64,000 nt of DNA, from assembly GCA_032622095.1 (NCBI GenBank), contig CP136069.1, positions 37,112,194-37,176,193 of the forward strand, written 5' to 3'. Origin of the DNA: Siphonodentalium dalli (lineage: Eukaryota; Mollusca; Scaphopoda; Gadilida; Siphonodentaliidae). Below, in pieces: positions 35,845 through 47,498 of the stretch (positions within the stretch are counted from its first letter, which is position 1; every line of letters begins with the position of its first letter). A model generated the notes under the pieces. The model was not told the DNA's origin and ran no database searches. It saw nothing but the letters and a program-made list of their open reading frames with translations. Position numbers and translations under genes: made by a program.

Positions 35845-36545
35845 AAAATTCAAATTTTCTAAGTTGAAAAAAGGGCCATAACTCTGGCAAAAATCATCAG
35901 ATCATACCCAATTTCGCACTTGACATGTATTTTCATATAACTGATCAACAAAATACGGGATTTGCAATCGTACCACCAAAGCTCACGCTATCATTTGGAA
36001 ACCCAAAAAAACAAGAGAAAAATTGAATTTTCTAAGTAAAAAAAGGGCCATAACTCTGGTGAAAATGGGTGGACGAAACCCGCGCTATGCACGTAGCTGT
36101 TCCCCCATGCTGCTCTATTACCATACCAAATATCAGCTAAATCTGCCCAGCGGTTTCTGAACAATAATGCAAAATGTTTGTACAGATGAACAAAATTGAA
36201 ATTTTCTAAGTTGAAAAAAGGGCCATAACTCTGCCAAAAATCATCAGATCATACCCAAATTTGCACTTGACATGTATTTTCATATAACCAATCCACACAA
36301 ATACGGGATTTGTAATGGTGCCACCAAAGCTCACGCTATCATCTGGAAACCAAAAAAACAAGAGAAAAATTTAATTTTCTAAGTAAAAAAAAGGGCCATA
36401 ACTCTGGTGAAAATGGGTGGACGAAACCCGCGCTATGCATGTAGCTGTTCCCCCATGCTGCTCTATCACCATACCAAATATCAGTTAAATCTGCCCAGCG
36501 GTTGCTGAACAATAATGCAAAATGTTTGTACGGACGGAAAGCTTA
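35845..36545 (+). repeat. Two direct copies of a unit of about 348 bp
   Basis: GGGCCATAACTCTGGCAAAA (35872) recurs as GGGCCATAACTCTGCCAAAA (36220), with ACATGTATTTTCATATAAC and CCCATGCTGCTCTAT downstream in each. Such sequence is common near the ends of invertebrate retroelements. Confidence 0.85.
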
Positions 36546-37720
36546 TGGCACTTTACAACAAGTGGCCGGTAAATGAAAAGGGCTAATTTTCACTGTCTTA
36601 GGGGACTCCAATCCCTATTTGAAGTCTTGAACACACCACTTGCTGAAGGTATATGCTATCAATATCACCCTCTATTGTGGCCGAATGGAAATCAGAAAAG
36701 ATGCAATGCTCTTGCGAACCAACCATTCGCTCCATGCATGTCACCTTACATAAAGCAGATGGCAAATGATAAAGGCAAATTTTAAGGGACCCCTCCCATT
36801 ATGATCAATTGGGAGGAAATTTGTTAAAGTTCTTAATAGAAATGTGTAATTTTTCGACCAAAAATGTGTTTAGGGGAGAGGTACATGTAGCTAAACTCCA
36901 TTATTTCGCAAACTGTTATAAATTTCTGTTAACTTCTTGCTACATGTGATTGTCAGATAACTGCTACACCATACTGATTAAATATTTTGGCATTATAGCA
37001 ATACTCGTTTGAATGATAATGTTTGAAAAATAATATTTTTGTGAAAAAGAGCTATTTTTCAGCAAAAAATAAATGTTTGGGCTCCATATGGCAGGAAAAT
37101 CAAATTAAACAAAACTCTTTTCATATCAAGTAGAGGTATGGTCAGGTATCATATAGTAACTTTAACCCCAACAATTATGGCAATAGGTTAGGACATAGCC
37201 AAAGGGCTCGCTTTACCAAAATCATTAATTTCTGGAAAAAGTCATTGGAGGGAATTGTTCATCGTTGATTTGACAGTAGCCACCACCAATTCCGTGATTT
37301 TTCACTGTAATTTTCATGAACAATATACATGTATATATCATGTCAAAAAAAAAAATTTCAATTTGGCCGCTGCACTATGTCCAAATTTACATTTGTTCGC
37401 TCTAACATTCTGACCAAAGTTGTCAGTCGAAGGATTCTCCAAGATGTATGAACTGATGTGTTCCTCACATCTCCGACTGGCAACTTTGATCAGAATGTTA
37501 TAGAAAACCACTGAGTACGAATATAGGTAGAAATTGCCCATTATAGGGAGAATGTCTCCTAAGTCACTCTCTATGCTACTAGTAGTCCCTGCGACCTGGT
37601 ACATCCTGGAGCTAAAATGTTTATGCTGGCAATAGATCAAAGGCATATGAAGACTACATAGAATGCATGGAAGCACACGAAACAGATGAACTGAAGCCAC
37701 ATATTAACATGCACTGAGAA
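36546..37720. other. Intron sequence, no feature supported
   Basis: Frames of 70 (plus, 36573) and 120 codons (minus, 37338) show no recognised domain. A short inverted pair (ACATTCTGACCAAAGTTG / CAACTTTGATCAGAATGT) at 37407-37500 forms a hairpin of about 95 bp. Confidence 0.45.
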
Positions 37721-37732
37721 CAAGACATTCAC

Positions 37733-37861
37733 AAAACTCATGTTTACATTTACAAAACTCACGTTTACATTTACAAAACTCACGTTTACATTTACAAAAC
37801 TCACGTTTACATTTACAAAACTCACGTTTACATTTACAAAACTCACGTTTACATTTACAAA
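37733..37861. repeat. 21-bp minisatellite
   Basis: About six copies of ACAAAACTCACGTTTACATTT. Two copies of AAGAGAATTATGAAGAC follow at 37862. Confidence 0.95.
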
Positions 37862-37951
37862 AGAGAATTATGAAGACAAAAGAGAATTATGAAGACAAAA
37901 TTGCGTCTCAAAGAAAATTGTCTTGGCATGATACATTTAAATGAGCATTGA

Positions 37952-38336
37952 AAGCCTGCAAATAGTGTGTCTTGTCATTTGCAGAATGAGGTCCCCAGAG
38001 GGTGAATTTAGTGATGCTATCCCGCACCGTGGGCTAGTGTCACGAAATTTCACCCTCTAAAGACCTCATTCTGCATGGGAGATCCATGATCAGATTGAAG
38101 TTCCCCAGTTGAAGTTGGTGATGTTCACCCATTGGGCACCTCAATTATTGCATTTTATCTTCTGAAAATTAGGGGATAAGAGAAGGCAAAAAGTTAATAA
38201 AACCAATGTTAGTTTGAGACTATACTTCCCAGAAGATGAGGGCTAAGCAGAATGAGGTCCCCAGAGGGTAAATTTAAATTATACGTACACTGGGGAACTC
38301 ATTTTGCAAATGACAGACAAACTATCTGCAGGCTTG
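37952..38336. mobile_element. Family G element, long form
   Basis: AAGCCTGCAAATAGTGTGTC and complement. The second palindrome is collapsed (left arm ends near AGGGTAAATTTAAATT). Confidence 0.85.
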
Positions 38337-38368
38337 GAAATTACCACATGACAGGGTATACGTATAAG

Positions 38369-38411
38369 TTAACTGTCAGACCCACTATTTATATGTGGGT
38401 CTGACAGTTAA
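38369..38411. repeat. 43-bp hairpin with TTAA ends
   Basis: TTAACTGTCAGACCCAC and its exact complement are separated by 9 bp. It may be a minimal TTAA foldback. Confidence 0.8.
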
Positions 38412-39421
38412 CATGTGAATAGTAGGTCGAATGACTTGCCATAGACTTTCTATATCCCGAACTGCGGGATACCACATCAGTCGCGCCAATCGGAATTCAG
38501 CATTTAGTAATCCCCACAGAAAAAGTGTCCAATCGAATCGAATAACATAACACAATGTGACATCATTTGGGGGAAGCTTGTACGCTTCCATGAAATGAAG
38601 TTTTGACGAGACAATGATAGACAAAGTATATGTCAGTATGACTCTATAGAATGTATGTTTACACAGAATGGATATGCGTTTGTTGGTTCCAGTCCTCGGT
38701 ACATTGCCCATGTGGATGAGAGGTGGTGCATCTTATTTATAATATCTATAATAGCATAGTTATTAGTAGCGATCTTGGTTGGTTGCAAATAAAACCATGA
38801 TGAAGCCAGTTTAACTTAAATGCTTATCAGAGTAGCTGTTTGTTACACAACCTTTGGTTGCTTAACTTTTTGATGCCAAATGCGCATTATTGCTAATTAT
38901 CCATTGAGGCCACATGCTCATAATTCCAAGCTTATCCCAGGAGGGATAAAATAGGCCGATACCCAAAATAATGATTTAGAGGCTTATATAAATTGTTCTG
39001 TGCTGAAGAAAAATCGGGACCCAAGTTTTCCAAATTCTGACTGCAGTTTGAGCAGCACATATAAAACTGATTATCTGTCTGTCACAATTATCACGCATTT
39101 ATAACATTTCACCTATACATCCGATTCAACGCAAATTCGGACCATGTCATGCAAGGTTGAACCACAAGGCGGTGTACATACACGCAAAAAGTGAGGTCTG
39201 TCAAAGTAAAAAATTGCAGCAATTTCTCGATGATCTAACAAACTATATAACAGTTATTTCTCAATTTAACTCAAGAATTCACAAGGATTTCTGTTATAAG
39301 TTTTCACAGTGAGTTAATATTATTAATAAATAAACACGTCTCTGTGTCGTAGCCAACACTGTAATAGTCCATACAGACATACCTTTCCTCTTCAAGAGAG
39401 AAAAATAGTAAATAAGTGAAA
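38412..39421. other. Intron sequence, no feature supported
   Basis: A 108-codon minus-strand frame (38385-38711) starts in the hairpin and has no recognised motif. Confidence 0.4.
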
Positions 39422-39541
39422 TCTATATATATAAAACCCGCCATATGTCTGTGTCTTAAATATAAGATAGAGTTATGCCAGTTGCATGAGAATACTGATG
39501 AAACTCTATTGACCTGTCATTTTTGATGAGCAATCCACTAG
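39422..39541 (+). mobile_element. Short Helitron-like element (120 bp)
   Basis: Starts A|TCTATATATATAAAACCC and ends with a small hairpin (TCATTTTTGATGA), then GCAATCCACTAG|T. Ends match the elements at 23920 and 43646 while the interior is mostly absent. An AAAT-rich run follows. Confidence 0.6.
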
Positions 39542-40031
39542 TAAATAAATAAATAAATAATAATAATAATTTTTTACACGACCAGGAGCTATGTGACTGT
39601 ACTCTCTCTGAAAGAACTCGAAAATCATAAATTTTATAAGAAAATCAATTGAAAATATTCACTCTAATGAAAATCTGAATAAAAAATAATATTTAGATAT
39701 ATATAACATACTGGAGAGATAGATAAAAAAAAACTTAATATAAAATTACAGGCTACCATAAAAACAAGATTCAATGCAAAAAAAAAATAACACAAAATTA
39801 TTCCCTTTACTCGATCAAACAAAGAAGCCAAGAGAGGTTGGTTTTACTCCGATGTAGAACACAAAATGAGATTGATAGAAATATATTGAGGGACAGCTTA
39901 GATATTCAATTTTGAAGTGAAAGTTTCTAAAATACATGTAAATCTACCTAAAACCCAAACAAATTGATGCCACTTTTATTATGTGAAAGAAGGCTGTACC
40001 TGTAGCTAATTTATAGACTGTCTTCTATATA
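39542..40031. other. Very AT-rich intron sequence
   Basis: (AAAT)n then (AAT)n at 39542-39575; no coding signal. Confidence 0.5.
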
Positions 40032-40283
40032 TACAGTAATGCCCTAAGTAATCGACTCCTTAAACACAGCAGAATTATGGGTAACTTTTCAGGATTTAGT
40101 CGGAAATATGGCTTGTTGCCATTCATCGGAAAGCTCTCGGCTTGTTGCCATTCATTGGAAAGCTCTCGGGGAGAGCTTTCCGATGAATGGCAACAAGCCA
40201 TATTTCCAACTAAATCCTGAAAAGTTACCCATAATTCTGCTGTGTTTAAAGAGTCGATTACTAGTACTTAGGGCATTACTGTA
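40032..40283. mobile_element. Family M1 MITE with partial inner duplication
   Basis: TA borders. The inner TTGCCATTCATCGGAAAGCT segment is repeated, as in the 16239 copy but on the other arm. Confidence 0.92.
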
Positions 40284-40465
40284 CAGGGAGAATGTTCCCA
40301 AATGTGACTATATTGGATCTTTCCACAGCTGTCAATCAAATAATTGTTAGCAGATATAGTCTACATGTACTAATCAGCAACTGAGCTGGTCATTAGCTGC
40401 ATTTAAAACTGTGAAGCCATCTTCGTTAATACTAATTTGGATATCTGCGTGCATACTTTCAGTGT

Positions 40466-40593
40466 TTAACCCTTTCAGTGCCAAGTACGATTTTTGTATC
40501 AACCCATATTTCCTTGATCATTTTTCAAATTTATTGATTATAATAATGTGATACATTGATGGAAAGAGCTCTTAGACTCTTAGAAAAGGTTAA
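40466..40593. mobile_element. Family P2 left half
   Basis: TTAACCCTTTCAGTGCCAAG through GGAAAGAGCTCTTAGA, then degenerate sequence ending in TTAA. Confidence 0.85.
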
Positions 40594-40909
40594 ATTGGCT
40601 ATTTTCAAACAAATATTTGTTGTAAAATCATAATGTACAAAACTTGTGATATATATATATTGATGTTGGAAATTTATCTGTGACTATAACAGCATCTTTT
40701 ATTTTGGGTGACTCTTATTTAATTTTTCACAATTAAAGAAAAGAACAAGGTATATTCTTGCAGCAGCATATGCGCAGGCTGTAATTTTAATTAATGAATA
40801 TGAGCAGCCGACTGTATCCAAGCAACCGCTATGCGCAGTCCCTTACAATTGGCTGTGGAATCCATCCATTTCAACTAATTTTGGCCAATCTTGAATTTTC
40901 GAAATGAGC

Positions 40910-41150
40910 CCATCCCTTTAACCCGATACAAAACAGCCAGAAAACAAGCTAATATAAGGTGATGAAGGCCAAAATATCATGAGAATTTGTCAATAAAACC
41001 ATTCAAATATGGATAGCAATAGAACCAGCTCGATGAGCCGGTTCTATTGATGCCCATATTTGTATGGTTTTTGTTGACATATAGTTGAAAAACTATTATC
41101 TTTTTTATTTATTTTTTTCGAATACAACTGTGTTGGGTGAAAAGTTAACC
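40910..41150. mobile_element. Diverged relative of family P1
   Basis: TTTAACCCGATACAAAACAG at the left and GTTGGGTGAAAAGTTAACCC at the right enclose complementary arms (AAACCATTCAAATATGGAT / TATTTGTATGGTTT) around GAACCAGCTCGATGAGCCGG. It lacks the 67-bp palindromes. Confidence 0.6.
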
Positions 41151-41257
41151 CGATACATATTTTGGAAGCATGTTTGATCCAGTAAATACAGACAATCACA
41201 AAATCGACCAATCATTCCACATACATTTAGCACAATTACCCGAACTATTTTGCAGGT

Positions 41258-41515
41258 TTAGAAAATTCGGTCGAGCTGCAAGATACAAAGGAATTGTTTA
41301 AAGCTCATGAAAAAAAATGCTCATTGTCAGAGATGTAAGAACTGGAGCATCTGTCAAAGAGCAGGAAGTTATGTGAAGGAGCAGGGATTCAGTTTCAGAA
41401 AAGGAGTAAGAAAATGGCTGATGAGAAATCATTATGTTATAATAAATTTAAAATGGAGCTGATGTGTGAAAGAACAGGAGCGTCAAATGCAGTGACAAGT
41501 AAAGCCAAAAAATAA
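41258..41515 (+). pseudogene. Broken exon-like reading on the plus strand
   Basis: After an acceptor-like ATTTTGCAG a single frame reads LENSVELQDTKELFKAHEKK, then CSLSEM, a TAA at 41336, then in the same frame ELEHLSKSRKLCEGAGIQ and on to KAKK and a stop at 41515. Amphipathic, Lys/Glu-rich composition over 85 codons with one internal stop suggests a decayed coiled-coil exon or retrocopy. I do not recognise the protein. It lies antisense within a kinesin intron. Confidence 0.3.
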
Positions 41516-41597
41516 AAATACTATGTAAATATAGTCGAGGAAGGTACTCCAGGGAGGCTCTCAATCATTGCCTTAAGGAATGCCAAACCAATCTAAT

Positions 41598-41815
41598 TAC
41601 AGTAATGCCCTAAATAATTGACTCCTTAACCACTCCAGAATTATGGGTGACTTTTCAGGATATAGTTGGAAAATATGGCTTGTTGCCATTCATCGGAAAG
41701 CTCTCACTGAGAGCTTTCCGTTGAATGGCAACAAGCCATATTTCCGACTATATCCTGTAAAATTACCCATAATTCTGCTGTGGTTAATGAGTCGATTATT
41801 TAGGGCATTACTGTA
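41598..41815. mobile_element. Family M1 MITE
   Basis: TA borders and a complete foldback (CAGTAATGCCCTAAATAATT). Confidence 0.92.
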
Positions 41816-42027
41816 ACTATCTAGATTTCATGGCAAACAACAAACTAATAAAGCATCCCTCCCTCATTTAATTTCCAAATATAAATTACTTGAGAAGGTA
41901 GGCATTTATTTTTAATGGCCTAAGATAAAGAGGGACTGTAATTAAATCCACCATTTATGGGACCATTTCCTGGTATACTCAACAGAAAATATCCCATAAA
42001 AGAATTACTATGAGTCATGAATGAGAG

Positions 42028-42079
42028 TTAAAGGTACTCAATCCGATCAAGCACCACTAAATTACTATTTCTTTGGCTT

Positions 42080-42111
<32 letters not shown>

Positions 42112-42511
42112 AAACAATATTTGATTCGAGTCAAGGAACCCACCCTTCAAAGCTCAGAGTGATCAGATATCGATTTTTGAAGTTTGTTATTTTTTTAAAT
42201 GTGGCCCAATTCCACACGCTCAAACGGACAAATTACTGACAAATTGCGGGTGTAAGATGGATAACTCTAAAATCAAGTGGTTATTATTGTTGATAGTAAT
42301 CACTTGATTTTAGATTTATCCATCTTACACCTGCAATTTGTCATTAATTGGTCCGTTTGAGCGCGTTATTTTCAAAAAATAACAAACTTCAAAAATCAAT
42401 ATCTGGTTAGTCTGAGCTTTGATGGTTGGGTTCCTCGAATCAAATATTTTTTACCCCCGAAGCCAAAGAAATAGTAATTTAGGGGTGCTTAATCGGATTG
42501 AGTACCTTTAA
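42028..42511. mobile_element. Family B foldback MITE nested in family H
   Basis: TTAA on each side, ends AGGTACTCAATCCGAT and ATCGGATTGAGTACCT. Long arms meet near GTTGATAGTAATCACTTG. The left arm contains the 30-G run. Confidence 0.9.
42081..42110 (+). repeat. Run of 30 G
   Basis: Thirty consecutive G where the 7-kb copy has about five. Such runs can form G-quadruplexes and are prone to length error, so true length may differ. Confidence 0.85.
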
Positions 42512-42810
42512 ATAAACTCACGTACACAAAGAACCACGTATATAACAACCTGATAATTATAACGAAAATTTATAAATGGCTCAAGCCCTAAACTCATTTT
42601 CAGTATAATTACCATGTTGTTTACATCGTTCATAGAGTACATGAGTGTATTTTGAACTCATCCCTGGCTCAAAGTCATTCATTTGTTGCATATATTCTGT
42701 TGAGTATAAAATGGTGCCATAAATGGTCGGACTCCCTTTAAAGGTCATTTATGTACAATACGTTCAATTTATGATATACCTATAAGCACTATTTATAGAA
42801 TTACTGAAGC

Positions 42811-42977
42811 TACAGTATTGCTCTATGTAATCGACTCCTTAACCACAGCAGAATTATGGGTAACTTTTCAGGATTTAGTCGGAAATATGGCTTGTTGCCA
42901 TATTTCCGACTAAATCCTGAAAAGTTACCCATAATTCTTCTGTGGTTAAGGAGTCGATTACTTAGGGCATTACTGTA
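42811..42977. mobile_element. Family M1 MITE, short (centre deleted)
   Basis: TA borders. The arms meet at GGCTTGTTGCCATATTTCC, having lost the GGAAAGCTCTC core. Confidence 0.9.
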
Positions 42978-43472
42978 AGAACAAGATCAACAACAATAGG
43001 GATTGGAGAACATGTGTGAACATTATTGAAGCTGTTACATTTTATCTATAGAGCGCTACTTTATAATTGGTCGTATGTTTTTAGAAATTATGGAATTTAA
43101 AGAAGCCATAAATGGGGGATATATTTGTCAAAATTTCTGGATATTTCAAAGACCAACAGTTGTTAAGAATCAAGAAATAGTTCAAATCTTCAATGCAGGT
43201 CATAATGTAGAAGCATTCATATAGAGTTGGAAGGGAGATCAAACAGCATAATTAAACATCCTTCTCTCTGACTACAACTCTTCTCTAGGTGCTAACAATG
43301 TTTTTTATAAGATAAGTTGTTTCTTATAAGTATCAAGTTTTCAGTAATTGTTGATTTAGGTACATTTGGTCATAGTAAAATAATTTCTGAGAAATTAAAA
43401 ATAGATTAAGTGCCAATTGATTCATCAAAAGGAACTTGAAATTCATGTGAGTATCAACAACTATAATTCACT
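42978..43472. other. Intron sequence, no feature seen
   Basis: AT-rich, no coding or repeat signal supported. Confidence 0.4.
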
Positions 43473-43628
43473 CAAGCCTTGAAATATCGTGTCTGTCATT
43501 TGCAGAATGAGGTCCCCAGAGGGTGAATTTAGTGATGCTACCCCGCATAGTGGGCTAACATCACCAAATTCACCCTTTGGGGACCTCATTCTGCTTACAC
43601 CTCAGACAGACACTCTATTTCAAGGCTT
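43473..43628. mobile_element. Family G element, short form
   Basis: AAGCCTTGAAATATCGTGTC and TATTTCAAGGCTT bound it. The right side of the palindrome reads TTCTGCTTACACCTCAGACA, hinting at collapse from a long form. Confidence 0.88.
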
Positions 43629-43645
43629 GAATTCACTTTGCATTA

Positions 43646-44027
43646 TCTATCTGTATAAAAGCCAAGTGTTTGTGCATGTGACTGTAACCCTGTCATGATT
43701 TTGGCGCGTTTAAAAATATATGACCCTCATGTCCAATTGCGCCCAAATATTGACCATGTCATTGCGGCACATCTTGGAATGTAAAATTTCAAGCCAATCA
43801 GTGCACGTTTCCCAAAGGTTATCAAGGAGATATTTTTCACCATATTTTCACTTCTCCAAAGACGAATGTACTTTCAGCAGTGTCCGTCATTATGAAACAC
43901 CAAAACCAAATTCCGAACAAACTCGGTGCACCGTTTTCCAGCTTTGTTTACATTGTTATCAGCGGTGATGATATTTTCATGCATGTCATGTTTTTGTCAC
44001 CCATTATTTCGACGGGCAATCCCCTAG
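43646..44027 (+). mobile_element. Helitron-like non-autonomous element
   Basis: A|TCTATCTGTATAAAAGCC start; the 3' end has a hairpin (TTGTCACCC...GGGCAA), then TCCCCTAG|T. 382 bp. TC...CTAG between A and T with a 3' hairpin and no inverted repeats is the Helitron pattern. No Rep/helicase reading. Confidence 0.65.
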
Positions 44028-44676
44028 TAATATAATATATACCTTATTGGTTCTTGAAACAATAATCATTAGAGTCAAGAGAAGATTTATAGAAACTGAG
44101 AAGGCAAAGGCTCTTAAATTAGGCTGTATGACGATTGGTAATAAGAATATTTTAAATAGTGGCTGGTACAGAGCAGAGGAGATAGATATATGTTATAAGG
44201 AAGGTTAATTGATTAGAGGTTTTGGAGAAAGGAAATCACAGGTGGTCGGGACAAAAAAATAGAGGAAGTATTTAGTCAACATAAACGAGACGTCGTCTTA
44301 CAGCTCTGACATATGAACTGAAACAAACTGGAAGCAAGGTGCGGTGCTGCGCCAGCCAATCATATCTGACGTGTACCCAGGAAAAAACAGCGGGGAATCG
44401 TCATGCAAAGGCGGCGAGTTAGAGATTAAACAACATGGAGAAAATACAATCAAGGCCGAAGCATTACTCCACGGAAGATGCAGAATAATTACAGGCATCA
44501 ATATCATTAATTTTAATGAATGAATTATAGCAATGGTTTCTGACGTATAAAATACAGTAATGAAATGGTACTGTCATGTAAGTTTATAACAGGTAGGGAC
44601 AATAGTCATCACTAGATAAATGTTAGCAAGCCAATGGTACAGGCCTACTCTCTAAAAGCACAGAAAATTACATATA
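44028..44676. other. Intron sequence with a GC-richer patch
   Basis: A patch at about 44290-44510 is richer in GC than its surroundings and open on both strands (plus frame includes SDVYPGKNSGESSCKGG). No splice pair or known motif, so not called as a gene. Confidence 0.35.
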
Positions 44677-44893
44677 TACAGTAATGCTCTAATTAATCGA
44701 CCTCTTAACCAAAGCAGAATTATGGGTAACTTTTCAGGATTTAGTCGGAAATATGGCTTGTTGCCATTCATTGGAAAGCTCTCGGGGAGAGCTTTCCGAT
44801 GAATGGCAACAAGCCATATTTCCGACTAAATCCTGAAAAGTTACCCATAATTCTGCTGTAGTTAAAGAGTCGATTACTTAGGGCATTACTGTA
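44677..44893. mobile_element. Family M1 MITE
   Basis: TA borders. The left end is of the CAGTAATGCTCTAATTAATC subtype and the right end of the GGGCATTACTG subtype. Confidence 0.92.
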
Positions 44894-44901
44894 CTTATTA
44901 C

Positions 44902-45255
44902 TCAAAGGGGTACTGTACACTCAATCTGGTCATTTATGGGACCATCTCCTTTTATGCTCAACAGAATATATGCAACAAATGAATGAATATGAGCCATGGA
45001 TTAGTGCAAAATACACTCATCTGCTCTACGAACAATGAAAACAACATGGTAATTATAAGTAAAATGATTTTATGACTCCAGTCATAAAATAAATTTCATT
45101 ATAATTACCATACTGTTTGCATCGTTCGTAGAGCACATGAGTGTATTTTGCACTAATCTACGGCTCAAATTTATTCATTTTTTGCATATATTTTGTATAG
45201 TATAAAAGGAGATGGTCCCATAAATGGCTAGAGTTAGTGTAAAGTCCCCTTTTAA
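44902..45255. mobile_element. Family H foldback MITE
   Basis: GGGGTACTGTACACTCAATC to AAAGTCCCCTTTTAA. Arms as in the 27576 copy; the left TTAA has decayed. Confidence 0.85.
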
Positions 45256-45332
45256 TATCTATTTATTAAAGTTTGACTCAATATTCAATTGGTGTGGAAA
45301 TCTATATTTGAAGGACCCTACTTCAATATATC

Positions 45333-45524
45333 TTGACCATTCCATGATTGGAGCTTCCTGAAAGTTTGCGAATGCACAGGCCAACCAGGTCAATGTAAAT
45401 CTTGGTAGCCAATGCATTCTATTATATATGTGAGGCTCCCTATCAGAGATCCGCATATATAAGAGAATGCATTGGCACAGGGTTTTCGCAAAATTTCAGG
45501 AAGCTCCAGTCATGGAAGGGTTAT
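45333..45524. mobile_element. Family P3 element, mostly one palindrome
   Basis: CCATGATTGGAGCTTCCTG at the left and GAAGCTCCAGTCATGGAAGG at the right; the second palindrome is complete but diverged. Confidence 0.8.
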
Positions 45525-45532
45525 ATCATGAC

Positions 45533-45681
45533 AAGCCTTGAAATAGTGTGTCTGTCATTTGCAGAATGAGGTCCCCAGAGGGTGAATTTGGTGATGCTAG
45601 CCCACTATGCAGGGTAGCATCAATAAATTCACCCTCTGGGGACCTCATTCTGCAAATGACAGACACCCTATTTCAAGGCTT
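45533..45681. mobile_element. Family G element, short form
   Basis: AAGCCTTGAAATAGTGTGTC and complement around one palindrome; very close to the 24382 copy. Confidence 0.9.
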
Positions 45682-45865
45682 GTATCATGAGTTTTTGCCT
45701 CAAAATTGATCATAGAACAAGCTATTCATTCAATCCCATGAAAACCATACATTTTACATTTTCTTGATTGATTGTTTATTTACACATATATACATATATT
45801 TACAAAAGGGGGCCACTGTTGTCTGGCTTGCCATTTTCATATGGCGGAAGTGTATATTTATACTA

Positions 45866-46190
45866 TCATCATCATCATCATCATCATTATCACCATTATC
45901 ATCATCATCGTCAATCATAATCGTCATCATCATCGTCATCTTCCTCATCATCATCATCATCATAGTCTCCATAACCACCACCATCACCAAAAGCATCATT
46001 ATAAGCATCATCGTCCTAATCATCGCCATCATTATCGTTATCATGATAATCAAAATCTTCATCATCGTCATCGTCGCCGTCATCATCATCGTCGCAATTG
46101 CTATCATCGATGTCGTCATCGTTATCATCATCGTAATCATATATATCATCATCATCATCATCGGCACCACCATCATCATCATAATGACCT
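45866..46190. repeat. (CAT/CGT)n imperfect trinucleotide array
   Basis: About 325 bp of CATCATCATCGTC-type triplets with CAC and TAT interruptions. Open frames on both strands (poly-Asp, poly-His, poly-Ile) follow from composition. Confidence 0.95.
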
Positions 46191-46284
46191 ACAGATTTCC
46201 TGATCCAAATCAGACCAATGGTCATCATTAATACATATATGTTCATATAGCCATTATTTGTTAAAAGTTTCTTTCTGCTAACAA

Positions 46285-46501
46285 TACAGTAAAGCCCTAA
46301 GTAATCGACTCATTAATCACAGCAGAATTATGGGTAAATTTTCAGGATTTAGTCAGAAATATGGCTTGTTGCCATTCATGGGAAAGCTCTCACTGGGTGC
46401 TCTCCGATGAATGGCAAAAAGCCATATTTCCGACTAAATCCTGAAAATTTACCCATAATTCTGCTGTGGTTAAGGAGTCGATTATTTAGGGCATTACTGT
46501 A
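46285..46501. mobile_element. Family M1 MITE
   Basis: TA borders, near-complete foldback. Confidence 0.92.
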
Positions 46502-46571
46502 CCTTGTTAACTAAAAATTCACCAAGAATATTTTTGCAGGTAACGCATCATCAGTGTTGTATATTATGTAC

Positions 46572-47010
46572 AAGCCTGGATACAGTGTGTCCGACTTTTG
46601 TCGAATGAGGTCCTCAAAGGGTGATTTTAGTGATTCTATCCTGCATAGTGGGCTAGCATCACCAAATTCACCCTCAGGGGACCTAATTCTGCTTAGGCCT
46701 CAACTGCTATGGGAGACCTAGGATCAGAGATGAAGTTCCCCATTTCAAGTTGGTGATGTTCACACATTCATTAGTCGCCTCGATTATGCAATTTATATTA
46801 TGCAAATTAGGAGATATAGAAACTAAACAGAAGTGAAAAAGTAACTAAAATCAATGTTAATTTGAGACTATAGATACTTCCCAGAGATAAGGCCTAAGCA
46901 GTATGAGGTCCCAAGAGGGTGAATTTGGTGATGCTAGCCCACTGTGCGGGATAACGTCAATAAATTCACCCTCTGGGGACCTCATTCTGCAAATGTCAGA
47001 CACACTATAC
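46572..47010. mobile_element. Family G element, long form
   Basis: Two palindromes and the full spacer (CCTCAACTGCTATGGGAGAC). Confidence 0.87.
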
Positions 47011-47119
47011 CACTTGTGTATATGGTGCATTAATTTCATTTTGTTATCCAGATGATTTTGCAATGCATATCTTATACACATCAAGGCGAATCAAACTCAA
47101 AATCAAAATAATTTCTTAC

Positions 47120-47155
47120 CCTTTAGATTAATGAATGGAAATCTCAGGTTCAGTT
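47120..47155 (-). CDS. Candidate 36-nt microexon of the kinesin tail
   Basis: This segment lies between an acceptor-like AATACTTGCAG and a good donor (GTAAGA). Read after exon F it enters with two bases, encodes a short peptide containing LNLRFPFINLK and leaves in phase 1. The acceptor has a poor pyrimidine tract and the peptide is not one I recognise, so this is a possibility only. Transcript reads joining 48265 to 47155 would settle it. Confidence 0.25.
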
Positions 47156-47328
47156 CTGCAAGTATTTAGCAGAATGGTCAATCCACTATTTGTAGGGATG
47201 TTCATATAATATATGCAGACAACACGCAGATAATCATTATACATATTCATCAGCAGGGATATGCAGTTTGTTGAACCTACCAGCTGAACGAGCAAATGAA
47301 ACAAGAAGTTGCACCGCACGTGCTGGCA

Positions 47329-47498
47329 TACAGTAATGCCCTAAATAATCGACTCCTTAACCACAGCAGAATTATTGGTAATTTTTCAGGTTTTAATCAG
47401 AAATATGGCTTATTGCCATTCATCGGAAAGCTCTCACTAAATCCTGAAAAAATTACACATAATTCTGATGCGGTTAAGGATTCGATTATTTAGAGGGC
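47329..47498. mobile_element. Family M1 MITE, right arm reduced
   Basis: The left arm is complete to GGAAAGCTCTC; the right arm keeps only AAATCCTGAAAAAATTAC and the outer end, with the tip decayed. Confidence 0.85.

Larger units (their letters stand above)
41926..42741. mobile_element. Family H MITE interrupted by family B
   Basis: The left arm (TTTATGGGACCATTTCCTGG) and right arm (GTTGAGTATAAAATGGTGCC) of one family H copy are separated by the family B element at 42028-42511. Confidence 0.85.

Noticed and set aside
36573-36785. 70-codon plus-strand frame
   Set aside because: Follows a retroelement-like repeat, no splice pair or recognised motif.
45754-46246. Frames of 142-155 codons rich in Met/Asp, Ile or His
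   Set aside because: Produced by the CAT/CGT trinucleotide array.
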